This document shows, piece after piece, positions 1 to 7,223 of a stretch of DNA of 15,358 nt. Each line of letters begins with the position of its first letter. The first letter of the stretch is position 1. Below the pieces are notes generated by a model. The model had not been told where the DNA came from and did no database searches. It saw nothing but the letters and a program-made list of their open reading frames with translations. Origin of the DNA: Castellaniella sp034007085 (GTDB taxonomy: Bacteria > Pseudomonadota > Gammaproteobacteria > Burkholderiales > Burkholderiaceae_B). Position numbers and translations under genes: made by a program. Location: assembly GCF_034007085.1 (NCBI RefSeq), contig NZ_JAVERO010000046.1:1-15358 (forward strand), given 5' to 3'.

Positions 1-499
1 CGATCACGGCGGTGGGAAACGCTTCGCGCAGCGCCAGAACCGTGCGCACCAGTCCGGCACGCTGCTGCAGGCCCAGATCGGGGGCCTGTTCCAGCAAGGC
101 ATAGGAATCGACCGTATCGAGAAAAAACCCCTGGTAGCCCTGCCACCAGATCGGCCGCGCAATTTCTTCGACCAGAAAGCCCGGCCACCCGGGCTGCGCC
201 TGGTCGATGATCCAGCTTCCCCAGTCGGCATTGCGGCCAATCCGCCACGCAGGCGGCATGCGTGTGAACCCTGGCGCGCAGGACAGGATTTCCCCCAGGC
301 TCAGATACGCCAGCCATTGGGGCGCGCGGCTGTCCACCGGCAGGGGATGCCGATGACCAGGGTCGAGCACGACCGCATCGAAGCCCCCCAGAAAACGAAC
401 CGGGTCCTGTGGCCCATAGCAGAATGCCAGACGAGGATCGGCACCTGCCAGACAGGCGGCAAATGCTTCCCGCTCAATGCTCAAGCGCGGCATGGACAT
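1..499 (-). CDS. GH114 / PelA-type glycoside hydrolase, N-terminal part (cut by window edge)
   Basis: The first 166 codons are visible and the gene continues past the left edge. The protein resembles the TM1410/GH114 barrel, the family of endo-alpha-1,4-polygalactosaminidases and of the N-terminal hydrolase domain of PelA. Signatures seen are FDAVVLDP at residues 40-47, AYLSLGEI at 64-71 and GYQGFFLDTVDSY at 121-133; acidic residues D128 and D131 sit on a typical barrel strand end. The start is ATG at 499-497, preceded by AGGAG with a 5-base spacer. It lies inside the end of the glycosyltransferase gene (26-bp overlap), so the two are probably translationally coupled. There is no signal peptide: the N-terminus begins MSMPRLSIER. 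Periplasmic PelA proteins are normally exported, so this copy may be cytoplasmic or attached through a later part not seen here. The family call is from motifs; the substrate is inference. Confidence 0.75.
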   Translation of the reverse strand, partial: MSMPRLSIEREAFAACLAGADPRLAFCYGPQDPVRFLGGFDAVVLDPGHRHPLPVDSRAPQWLAYLSLGEILSCAPGFTRMPPAWRIGRNADWGSWIIDQAQPGWPGFLVEEIARPIWWQGYQGFFLDTVDSYALLEQAPDLGLQQRAGLVRTVLALREAFPTAVI

Positions 500-1547
500 G
501 CGATCTCCTGATCTGTCGAGCAAAGAACTGCCCAAAGCGCGCCGCCTTGTCGGCCCAGCCCCAATGACGGATGCATTCCAGGCCATACTCGGACAGCCGG
601 ATGGCCTCTTCCGGACCTGCCAGACAATAGGCGCGGATGCGATGCTTGAGCGCCTCGATGCTGCGTTCCGGCAAAATCTGTCCATGAGGATCGCCCACGA
701 GGACCTGGGGCACGACCCCCACATCCGTGCTGATGACCGGCACGCCGCAGGCCAGTGCTTCGAGCACAGGGTTGGGGGTCCCTTCCATCTTGGACACACA
801 GACATACAGATCGAGCCGCGCGTAGTATTCCGGCATTTCCTCATGCGGGATCTGGTGCTGCTGCCGGTCAGCCAGTTCCAGCCGCACATCCAGGCCTTCC
901 TGGCGCAATTGCTGGACTGCCGGCCGCAGCAAGGTATGCAGGCCCTTGAAATCCTCGCCACGCTCACTGGACCAGCTTGAATTCCCGGCCCAGCCGATGA
1001 CCAGGGGGCGATCATGCAGCGCACGCAAGCGCTGCAAGTTGTGCGGCCGGAATCTTTCCAGATCCACCCCATCCTCGATCAGCATGCCCGGGGCCGGCAG
1101 CCCATCCAGCCGCCGGTAGATTTCCAGCAGCCGCTGCGAACTGACGGTGTAGTCCTTGATCAGGTGGTTGAACAAGCCCCGCCGCGCCTCGACTTCCGGC
1201 GGACTGAGAAACAGGTGGTCGTACACGGAAGTCGTGATGGCACGCCGATGGACGAAACGCCTGAGAAAACTCGCTGGCGATCGGAACCCCAGGCTGCGCA
1301 CATAGCGCTCGGCGGTTTCATCCTGGACCGAATTGAGAAAATCCCGCCAGAAAAAGTGCGTCACGGCGCAGTCTTCCGTCATCAGCAGGACCTGGACGAT
1401 ATTGTCGATCACGGCAGCAGGAATCACCTGGAACCGATAATCCGGTTCCAGGTGATGCATGATCTGCCGCGCAATATTGGCAAAGGCCCAGGATTCCGAA
1501 TCCACGATCAGGGCAATCCGCGGCCGCTCGGGAACGCGCATATCCAT
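474..1547 (-). CDS. GT4-family glycosyltransferase
   Basis: This 357-aa protein has the layout of a GT-B, GT4-family glycosyltransferase. The N-terminal half begins with a strand-loop IALIVDSESWAFANIA at residues 11-26. The C-terminal half carries DGVDLERFRP (159-168), a nucleotide-domain start VIGWAGNSSW (183-192), and the EX7E motif, with E255 and E263 in EGTPNPVLE, followed by ALACGVPVISTDVG (264-277). No signal peptide or membrane segment is seen, so it should be a cytoplasmic or membrane-associated enzyme. The ATG directly follows the TAG of the upstream small gene with no gap, and its end overlaps the GH114 gene by 26 bp, so the three genes form one unit. The neighbouring hydrolase suggests polysaccharide synthesis (PelF is also a GT4 enzyme), but donor and acceptor cannot be read from the sequence. 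It could equally modify a capsule, an O-antigen or a protein. Confidence 0.85.
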   Translation of the reverse strand: MDMRVPERPRIALIVDSESWAFANIARQIMHHLEPDYRFQVIPAAVIDNIVQVLLMTEDCAVTHFFWRDFLNSVQDETAERYVRSLGFRSPASFLRRFVHRRAITTSVYDHLFLSPPEVEARRGLFNHLIKDYTVSSQRLLEIYRRLDGLPAPGMLIEDGVDLERFRPHNLQRLRALHDRPLVIGWAGNSSWSSERGEDFKGLHTLLRPAVQQLRQEGLDVRLELADRQQHQIPHEEMPEYYARLDLYVCVSKMEGTPNPVLEALACGVPVISTDVGVVPQVLVGDPHGQILPERSIEALKHRIRAYCLAGPEEAIRLSEYGLECIRHWGWADKAARFGQFFARQIRRSHVHAALEH

Positions 1548-1835
1548 CTACCGCACCACCGCTTCCCGGGCGGCCGCCCTTGCGGACGATACGGCGCGGG
1601 CAGCCTTGGGATCCTGTCGCCGCTGGGCCTGTGGCCGAACCACCTGGGCCATTTGCGCCTGATCGAGCTGGCGCATGAGCTCACGGACGTTTTCCTTCAG
1701 AACTGCATTTTCTGCCATCAAGGCAGCGAGCCTGAGATTGGCATGGCGCAACAGCTGCGCAGTCTGGCCCACCGCAGTATGCAACGCCGGGCTGGTCCTG
1801 GAATGCCAGGATGGCTGTGTCTGGATCGATGTCAA
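1548..1835 (-). CDS. Small coiled-coil protein, first gene of the polysaccharide unit
   Basis: This is a hypothetical protein of 95 aa that I do not recognise. The start chosen is TTG at 1835-1833, because a near-perfect Shine-Dalgarno sequence AGAGGAGG (1848-1841) lies 5 bases before it. An in-frame ATG at 1892-1890 would give 114 aa, but it has no ribosome site and lies in a hairpin. The middle of the protein is a long helix with heptad-like leucines (AQLLRHANLRLAALMAENAV and onward, roughly residues 22-60), predicted by eye to be a coiled coil. The C-terminus is Arg/Ala/Gln-rich and basic. There is no signal peptide or membrane segment. Its stop codon abuts the glycosyltransferase ATG. A plausible role is a scaffold or partner for the glycosyltransferase, but that is inference only. 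Confidence 0.6.
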   Translation of the reverse strand: MTSIQTQPSWHSRTSPALHTAVGQTAQLLRHANLRLAALMAENAVLKENVRELMRQLDQAQMAQVVRPQAQRRQDPKAARAVSSARAAAREAVVR

Positions 1836-1849
1836 TGTGTCCTCCTCTG

Positions 1850-1901
1850 AAAAAACGGCTTGCCGCCTGCAAACAGCCCGCGCAGGCGGCATGACTGCCG
1901 T
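1850..1901 (-). terminator. Hairpin plus T-run in the leader of the polysaccharide genes (possible attenuator)
   Basis: Read on the minus strand, 1891-1882 pairs with 1870-1861 in a perfect 10-bp GC-rich stem with an 11-base loop. An outer 5-bp stem (1901-1897 with 1859-1855) is separated from it by an asymmetric internal loop (5 bases against 1). Six T's follow at 1855-1850. This is the form of an intrinsic terminator. The Shine-Dalgarno sequence of the next gene begins at 1848, so no promoter fits between terminator and gene, and any transcript entering the gene must read through it. Confidence 0.6.
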
Positions 1902-2215
1902 CCGCAACGCGACATCGCAGGCTAGAAGTTGGATACGGGAGACGTGCGGGCCACATCGGCCCGGAACCAAAGCGCTACTCGGGTAGCTGCTTGGGCAGGC
2001 GCCGCACCAGTGCGCAGGCGTACAGCCCAGCCGGGCCCGCAGAGCGGACACGGCCTCTGACGCCAGGATACGAACCGGAGAGCAGGAAATCGTGGAGGTG
2101 AATCATGAGGCAATGGCCAGCATTCATCCCTGTGCAAGGGTGTGGCTCATTTAGTCTGTCACATTTCCCAGGCCAATTCAAGCCACTGAAACTCAAGCAG
2201 TTTTTTGACCATGAA
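1902..2215. other. 314-bp gene-free stretch, probable promoter and leader region
   Basis: No convincing gene is seen on either strand. Open frames here lack ribosome sites and have Cys/Pro/Arg-rich, non-protein-like translations. By position it should hold the minus-strand promoter and a long untranslated leader for the polysaccharide genes. No clear -35/-10 pair can be named. A small hairpin is present at about 1945-1959 (GGGCC with GGCCC). I compared it by eye with cyclic-di-GMP riboswitch consensus elements and saw no match. Confidence 0.4.
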
Positions 2216-2247
2216 ATGAAAAACGGGCCTGGTGGCCCGTTTTTCAT
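2216..2247 (-). terminator. Intrinsic terminator after gltA (symmetrical, could act both ways)
   Basis: A perfect 14-bp stem pairs 2216-2229 with 2234-2247 around a 4-base loop. The arms are A-rich then GC-rich on one side and end in five T's on the other (TGAAAAACGGGCC with its complement). It starts 23 bases beyond the gltA stop codon and is the expected end of the sdh-gltA transcript. Because of its symmetry it would also stop plus-strand transcription. Confidence 0.9.
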
Positions 2248-2270
2248 GGAAAGCAGACAGTACGCCCGGA

Positions 2271-3566
2271 TTACTTCACGTCGCGTACTGCTGCGCCGGT
2301 ATACAGCTGGCGCGGACGACCGATCTTGTAGTTGGGATCGGACAGCATTTCGTTCCACTGGGCGATCCAGCCCACCGTACGGGCCAAGGCGAAGATAGCC
2401 GTGAACAGCGAGGTGGGGATACCGATGGCGCGTTGCACGATGCCCGAATAGAAATCCACATTCGGGTAGAGCTTGCGTTCGACGAAATACGGATCTTCCA
2501 GGGCGATGCGTTCCAGTTCCATGGCCAGCTTGAACAAGGGGTCGTTGTGCAGGCCCAGCGAATCGAGCACCTCGCGGCAGGTTTCCTGCATCAGCTTGGC
2601 GCGCGGGTCGTAGTTCTTGTAGACCCGATGGCCAAAGCCCATCAGGCGCACGCCCGAATTCTTGTCCTTGACCTTTTCCATGAATTCACCGACCTTGGCC
2701 ACGCCGCCCTGGGCCTGGATGCTTTCCAGCATGTTCAGGCAGGCCTCGTTGGCGCCACCGTGCGCCGGCCCCCACAGGCAGGCCACGCCCGCCGCAATGG
2801 CGGCAAACGGATTGGTGCCCGAGGAACCGCACAGGCGCACGGTCGAAGTCGAGGCGTTCTGTTCGTGATCGGCGTGCAGGATGAAAATGCGATCCAGCGC
2901 GCGTTCGACCACGTCGTTGACCTTGTAGTCATCGCAGGGCGTGGCAAACATCATGCGCAGGAAATTGCCCGTATAGGACAGATTGTTCTGCGGATAGATG
3001 AAGGGTTGGCCCAGGGAATGCTTGTACGCCATGGCGACCAGGGTCGGCATCTTGGCGATCAGGCGAATCGCGGAGACTTCGCGGTGATTCGGATTGGTGA
3101 TGTCGGTGGAATCATGGTAGAAGGCCGACAACGCGCCCACCAGCCCCGTCAGCACGGCCATCGGATGGGCATCGCGGCGGAAACCCTGCAGGAACGTGTG
3201 CATCTGTTCATGCACCAGCGTGTGATGCGTGACCAGGCTGTCGAATTCCTGCTTCTGCTGCGCATTGGGCAGTTCACCATTCATGATCAGGTAGCAGATC
3301 GACAGGAAATCGCAGCTTGTTGCCAGCTGGTCGATCGGGTAGCCACGATACAGCAGCTGGCCCTTGTCGCCGTCGATGTAGGTGATGGCGGATTCGCAGG
3401 AAGCCGTCGCCATGAACCCGGGATCGTAGGTGAACATCCCGGTCTGGCCGTAGAGCTTGCGAATATCGATCACGTCCGGGCCCACCGTGCCCTGATAGAC
3501 CGGGAATTCGACCGAAGGGCTGCCATCGGAAAACGATAGCGTGGCTTTTTTGTCGGATAGCTGCAT
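2271..3566 (-). CDS. gltA: Citrate synthase (type II, TCA cycle)
   Basis: Citrate synthase condenses acetyl-CoA and oxaloacetate to citrate in the cytoplasm. The 431-aa length fits the hexameric, NADH-sensitive type II enzymes of Gram-negative bacteria (about 427 aa). The catalytic triad is readable: H269 in WGPAHGGANEA, H313 in GFGHRVYKNYDPR, and D371 in LYPNVDFYSG. The oxaloacetate-binding segment HADHEQNASTS is at 231-241. The N-terminal domain of about 60 residues includes YDPGFMATASCESAITYIDG, typical of the type II family. The start is ATG, preceded by AAAGGAAG with a 6-base spacer. It is the last gene of the sdh operon, 17 bp after sdhE, and is followed by a strong terminator. It is distinct from the methylcitrate synthase further right, which is shorter in its core and lacks this N-terminal domain. 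Confidence 0.97.
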   Translation of the reverse strand: MQLSDKKATLSFSDGSPSVEFPVYQGTVGPDVIDIRKLYGQTGMFTYDPGFMATASCESAITYIDGDKGQLLYRGYPIDQLATSCDFLSICYLIMNGELPNAQQKQEFDSLVTHHTLVHEQMHTFLQGFRRDAHPMAVLTGLVGALSAFYHDSTDITNPNHREVSAIRLIAKMPTLVAMAYKHSLGQPFIYPQNNLSYTGNFLRMMFATPCDDYKVNDVVERALDRIFILHADHEQNASTSTVRLCGSSGTNPFAAIAAGVACLWGPAHGGANEACLNMLESIQAQGGVAKVGEFMEKVKDKNSGVRLMGFGHRVYKNYDPRAKLMQETCREVLDSLGLHNDPLFKLAMELERIALEDPYFVERKLYPNVDFYSGIVQRAIGIPTSLFTAIFALARTVGWIAQWNEMLSDPNYKIGRPRQLYTGAAVRDVK

Positions 3567-3583
3567 GTGGATCTTCCTTTAAG

Positions 3584-3847
3584 TTACAGCGCTTTCATCT
3601 GCTCGACGAGCCGGCGGATATCAGGATCGTCGTAGGGACCCGACAGGTCCGCGCGTCCCAGCAGGACATCGAGCAATTCGTTGTCGCCCATTTCGAAAAG
3701 CTGCGTCAGGGCCCGCACGTCGGTCTCGGTCAGTTGCGCTTCGCAGGCGTCCAGGAAGCGCGTGATGATGAGATCGTTTTCGAGCAGGCCGCGCCGCGCC
3801 CGCCAGCGCAGGCGGGCGCGATCCAGGTCGGACAGGTCGCCAGACAC
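3584..3847 (-). CDS. sdhE: Succinate dehydrogenase assembly factor 2 (FAD assembly factor)
   Basis: This 87-aa protein belongs to the SdhE/Sdh5 (YgfY, DUF339) family, which promotes covalent attachment of FAD to SdhA. The hallmark RGxxE motif is present as R19-G20-L-L-E23 inside WRARRGLLEND, followed by the family pattern of a five-helix bundle ending in LVEQMKAL. The start is GTG at 3847-3845. The ribosome site (AGGGGA) overlaps the TAG stop of sdhB 9 bp upstream, so coupling to sdhB is likely. The position between sdhB and gltA is common in betaproteobacteria and supports the call. Confidence 0.93.
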   Translation of the reverse strand: MSGDLSDLDRARLRWRARRGLLENDLIITRFLDACEAQLTETDVRALTQLFEMGDNELLDVLLGRADLSGPYDDPDIRRLVEQMKAL

Positions 3848-3856
3848 GTCCGTCCC

Positions 3857-4573
3857 CTAGACTGTGCGGCGCACGAGCATTTCCTTGATCTTGCCGATCG
3901 CGGCCGACGGGTTCAGCCCCTTGGGGCAGACATCCGTGCAGTTCATGATCGTATGGCAGCGGAACAAGCGGTAGGGGTCTTCCAGATTGTCCAGCCGTTC
4001 GCCGGTGGCCTCGTCGCGCGAATCGGCGATGAAACGGTAGGCCTGGAGCAAACCCGCCGGACCGACGAATTTGTCCGGATTCCACCAGAACGAAGGACAG
4101 GCCGTCGAGCAGGAACCGCACAGGATGCATTCGTACAGACCGTTGAGTTCTTCGCGCTCTTCGGGCGACTGCAGGCGTTCCCTTTCGGGCGGCAGCGTGT
4201 CGTTGATCAGATAGGGCTTGACCGAATGGTACTGATCGAAGAAGAACGTCATGTCCACGATCAGGTCGCGCACCACGGGCAGGCCGGGTAGCGGCTTGAG
4301 GACGATGGGTTCCTTGAGCGTCCGCAGATTGGTCGTGCAGGCCAGGCCGTTCTTGCCATTGATGTTCATGGCGTCGGAACCGCACACCCCCTCGCGGCAG
4401 GACCGGCGCAGGGCCAGGCTGTCATCGAGTTCGTCCTTGATCCGCAGGATCGCATCCAGCAGCATCTTGTCGGTCGGTTGCAGTTCGACCTCGAATTTCT
4501 GCATGTACGGCCGTTCGTCCTTGTCCGGATCGTAACGGTAGATCTCGAATTTCACGATACGTTTTTGACTCAT
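3857..4573 (-). CDS. sdhB: Succinate dehydrogenase iron-sulfur subunit
   Basis: SdhB (238 aa) carries electrons from the SdhA flavin to ubiquinone through three iron-sulfur clusters. The [2Fe-2S] ligands are C59, C64, D67 and C79 in SCREGVCGSDAMN...GLAC; the aspartate as third ligand matches the E. coli enzyme. The second domain has C149, C152, C155 and C159 in CILCGSCSTACP, plus C206, C212 and C216, which supply the [4Fe-4S] and [3Fe-4S] clusters. The SFWWNPDKFVGPAGLL segment (161-176) contains the tryptophan near the quinone site. The protein is on the cytoplasmic face of the inner membrane. The ATG start lies 13 bp after the sdhA stop with only a weak ribosome site, which suggests translation coupled to sdhA. 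Confidence 0.97.
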   Translation of the reverse strand: MSQKRIVKFEIYRYDPDKDERPYMQKFEVELQPTDKMLLDAILRIKDELDDSLALRRSCREGVCGSDAMNINGKNGLACTTNLRTLKEPIVLKPLPGLPVVRDLIVDMTFFFDQYHSVKPYLINDTLPPERERLQSPEEREELNGLYECILCGSCSTACPSFWWNPDKFVGPAGLLQAYRFIADSRDEATGERLDNLEDPYRLFRCHTIMNCTDVCPKGLNPSAAIGKIKEMLVRRTV

Positions 4574-4586
4574 GACGATATCCAGA

Positions 4587-6362
4587 TTAGAAGGTGCGCG
4601 GCTTGGGCGGGATGCTTTCGGCGGTCAGGGGCTGCATGCGCACCGGCTTGTATTCCAGGCGATTGTCCTCGGCAAACCACAGCGTGTGCCGCAGCCAGTT
4701 TTCGTCATCACGCTCGGGGTGTTCTTCGAGCGCATGGGCGCCCCGGGATTCGAGCCGGTTGGCGGCGGACTTGACCGTCGCACGCGCCACTTCGATCATG
4801 TTGGCGGCTTCCAGGGCCTCGACACGCGCCGTGTTGAAGACCTTGGACTTGTCCGAGAAGTAGATATTGTCGAATTGCGGGACCAGATCGGCAATCATGC
4901 GCTCGCCCTCGCGCAGGATGTCCATCTTGCGGAACACGCCGCAATGGCTCTGCATGGTGTTGCGCATGCGGTTGATGACATCATGCGTCTTTTCGCCACT
5001 GGTGCGGCGTTCGAGACGATCGATGCGATCCAGAGAGGCTTCGATGTCGGTATCGGGCAGGACCGCGTGCGCATGCTGGCGCTCGGGATGCTGCGCAACG
5101 ATGAAATTGCCCGCCGAACGGCCGAACACGATCAGATCCAGCAGGGAATTGGTGCCCAGGCGGTTGGCACCATGCACCGACGTAGCGGCGCATTCGCCGA
5201 TGGCGTACAGGCCGTTGACGATTTTTTCCTGGCCATTGACCTGGGTGACGACCTGGCCGTGGTAGTTGGCCGGGATGCCGCCCATCTGGTAGTGCAGCGT
5301 AGGTACGACCGGAATCGGGTCCTTGATCGGGTCGATGTTGGCGAACTTGATGGCGATTTCACGGATCGACGGCAGGCGCTTGGTGATGGTTTCCGCGCCC
5401 AGGTGATCGAGCTTGAGCAGCACGTGGCTGCCGTCGCCGCAGCCGCGGCCTTCCTTGATTTCCTGGTCCATCGAGCGCGACACGAAGTCCCGCGGCGCCA
5501 GGTCCTTGAGCTGGGGCGCGTAGCGTTCCATGAAGCGCTCGCCGTCCTTGTTCAGCAGATAGCCGCCTTCGCCGCGCACGCCTTCAGTGATCAGCACACC
5601 CGCGCCGGCCACGCCGGTGGGGTGGAACTGCCAGAATTCCATGTCCTGCAACGGAATACCCGCGCGCGCGGCCATGCCCAGGCCGTCGCCGGTATTGATG
5701 AACGCGTTGGTGGTCGCCGCAAAGATACGGCCGGCGCCGCCCGTGGCCAGCACGGTGTGCTTGGCTTCGAGGACGTAGATTTCGCCGGTTTCCATTTCCA
5801 TGGCGGTCACGCCCAGCACGTCGCCATCGTTGTTGCGCAGCAGGTCGAGCGCCATCCATTCGACGAAGAACTGCGTGCGGGCGGCCACATTGCGCTGGTA
5901 GAGCGTATGCAGCATCGCATGGCCGGTGCGGTCGGCCGAGGCACAGGCGCGCTGGACGGGCTTTTCACCGAAATGGGACGTGTGGCCGCCAAACGGGCGC
6001 TGGTAGATGGTGCCATCCGGGTTGCGGTCGAACGGCATGCCGAAGTGTTCGAGTTCGTACACGGCGTTGGGCGCCTCGCGGACCATGAATTCGATCGCGT
6101 CCTGATCCCCGAGCCAGTCGGAACCCTTGACGGTATCGTACATGTGCCACTGCCAGTGGTCTTCGCTCATGTTGCCCAGCGAAGCACTGACGCCCCCCTG
6201 GGCCGCCACCGTGTGCGAGCGCGTGGGGAATACTTTGGAAAGCACGGCCACCGACAGGCCCGCCTGGGCCAACTGCAGGGAACAGCGCAGGCCGGCTCCG
6301 CCGGCACCGACGACCACCACATCGAACTGGCGGCGCGGAAGAGATTTTTTGACAGCGGCCAC
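4587..6362 (-). CDS. sdhA: Succinate dehydrogenase flavoprotein subunit
   Basis: SdhA (591 aa) oxidises succinate to fumarate with covalently bound FAD. The Rossmann motif GAGGAG is at 19-24, and H50 in RSHTVAAQGG is the FAD-linked histidine (H45 in E. coli). Active-site residues include H247 in FHPTG, E260, and R291 in APRDFVSR, which corresponds to the proton-shuttle arginine. The C-terminus ends with the usual RMQPLTAESIPPKPRTF-type tail. The start is GTG at 6362-6360, giving MAAVKKSLPRRQFD, which matches the family N-terminus; GGAG lies 10 bases upstream. Only one base separates it from the sdhD stop. Length and motifs show an intact enzyme. Confidence 0.97.
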   Translation of the reverse strand: MAAVKKSLPRRQFDVVVVGAGGAGLRCSLQLAQAGLSVAVLSKVFPTRSHTVAAQGGVSASLGNMSEDHWQWHMYDTVKGSDWLGDQDAIEFMVREAPNAVYELEHFGMPFDRNPDGTIYQRPFGGHTSHFGEKPVQRACASADRTGHAMLHTLYQRNVAARTQFFVEWMALDLLRNNDGDVLGVTAMEMETGEIYVLEAKHTVLATGGAGRIFAATTNAFINTGDGLGMAARAGIPLQDMEFWQFHPTGVAGAGVLITEGVRGEGGYLLNKDGERFMERYAPQLKDLAPRDFVSRSMDQEIKEGRGCGDGSHVLLKLDHLGAETITKRLPSIREIAIKFANIDPIKDPIPVVPTLHYQMGGIPANYHGQVVTQVNGQEKIVNGLYAIGECAATSVHGANRLGTNSLLDLIVFGRSAGNFIVAQHPERQHAHAVLPDTDIEASLDRIDRLERRTSGEKTHDVINRMRNTMQSHCGVFRKMDILREGERMIADLVPQFDNIYFSDKSKVFNTARVEALEAANMIEVARATVKSAANRLESRGAHALEEHPERDDENWLRHTLWFAEDNRLEYKPVRMQPLTAESIPPKPRTF

Positions 6363-6363
6363 G

Positions 6364-6744
6364 TTAGAGACTCCAGAGAATTTGACCGAAGAAGACCACC
6401 GCAGCCACCAGCCACAGGATGGTCAGGACCTGCAGGAACAGGCGCAGGCCGTCGGGATGGGCGTAATCCATCCAGATGTCGCGCATGCCGACCCAGGCAT
6501 GCCAGGCAAGCGACAGGAAAGCCAGCGTGGCCAGCAGTTGGCCGACCGGCAGCGTGCCGATGGCAAAAGTGAAAAAGGCGCGCCAGGATTCGAAGTCCAG
6601 GCTGGGAACCAGGACAGCGTACAGGACCAGGGCCAGGGTATAGACCGCCATGATGACGGCGGTGGCGCGCTGGACGATGAAATCACGGGTGCCGTAGTGC
6701 GCGCCCACGACCAGGCGCTTGCGACCAATGCGTTCTTGAGCCAT
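6364..6744 (-). CDS. sdhD: Succinate dehydrogenase membrane anchor subunit
   Basis: The 126-aa protein has three membrane helices (about 25-45, 62-85 and 102-123). H82 in AWHAWVGMRDIWMDY is the expected haem b ligand, and D93-Y94 match the quinone-site pair of E. coli SdhD (D82-Y83). The ATG at 6744-6742 is preferred: its first base is the last base of the sdhC TAA stop (TAATG), and GGAG lies 7 bases before it. Another ATG two codons earlier (6750) would leave only one base after the GGAG. A much longer reading from 6906 is rejected because it would run through sdhC in another frame. Confidence 0.93.
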   Translation of the reverse strand: MAQERIGRKRLVVGAHYGTRDFIVQRATAVIMAVYTLALVLYAVLVPSLDFESWRAFFTFAIGTLPVGQLLATLAFLSLAWHAWVGMRDIWMDYAHPDGLRLFLQVLTILWLVAAVVFFGQILWSL

Positions 6745-7157
6745 TACCATGCTCCAAAGAGTTTCAGACCGAAAACCACCGTCAGGGCCAGCGCCACGCC
6801 GATCACCAGGGCGCCGGAGCGCTGCGAGGGTTCGCGCGCATTGCCGATGTGCATGTCCAGCGTCAGGTAGCGGATGCCCGCACAGAAATGGTGGAAATAG
6901 CCCCACATCAGGACCAGCAGCACGATCTTACAGACCGGGTTGGCGACCCATTCCTGCATCGCGGCAAAGGTCTCGGGCGACTGGACGCTTTGGGCGAACA
7001 GCGGCACGATCACCAGCGGCAACGCCAGGAACAGCAGCGCGCCGCTGACTCGATGCAGGATGGAAGCTTTCGCCGCCGGAGGCAGCCGGTAACTCATGAG
7101 GTCGCTCAACCCCAGGTTACGGAACTGCGGGCGCGGCTTTGAGACTGTTTCAGACAT
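6744..7157 (-). CDS. sdhC: Succinate dehydrogenase cytochrome b556 subunit
   Basis: The 137-aa protein has three membrane helices (about 38-57, 75-98 and 114-134). The family signature YRLPPAAKASILHRVSG (23-39) holds S32 and R36, equivalent to the ubiquinone-site S27 and R31 of E. coli. H90 in YFHHFCAGIRYLTLD is the expected haem ligand (H84). The residue at E. coli H91 is tyrosine here (Y97). The start at 7157-7155 (MSETVSKPRPQFRNL) is supported by GAGG five bases upstream; an in-frame start at 7199 would add 14 residues without support. It is the first gene of the sdh-gltA run, 66 bp after gntR with no terminator between, so the run may be transcribed both from its own promoter and from the gntR promoter. 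Confidence 0.93.
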   Translation of the reverse strand: MSETVSKPRPQFRNLGLSDLMSYRLPPAAKASILHRVSGALLFLALPLVIVPLFAQSVQSPETFAAMQEWVANPVCKIVLLVLMWGYFHHFCAGIRYLTLDMHIGNAREPSQRSGALVIGVALALTVVFGLKLFGAW

Positions 7158-7223
7158 GATGGCCTCGTAGTTGGAAAATGGAAGAAATTCAGGACTCACC
7201 CGGCATTTTCGCCTATGCGCGAG

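Noticed and set aside
2030..2100. tRNA-like T-loop string GGTTCGTATCC on the minus strand
   Set aside because: The flanking bases do not form the 5-bp T stem, and no acceptor or anticodon stem can be drawn.
1975..2127. Possible 50-codon minus-strand leader peptide beginning MNAGHCLMIHLHDF
   Set aside because: The only purine-rich stretch (AGGG) touches the ATG, the composition is unremarkable, and no codon run typical of attenuation is seen. Kept only as part of the leader region.
2232..3539. Plus-strand open frame (435 codons) opposite gltA
   Set aside because: Antisense shadow of an intact citrate synthase; it begins inside the gltA terminator and has no known motif.
4572..6572. Long open frame (666 codons) on the plus strand opposite sdhA
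   Set aside because: It is the antisense shadow of a fully conserved sdhA in GC-rich DNA; its translation is His/Arg/Gly-rich without recognisable motifs and it has no ribosome site.
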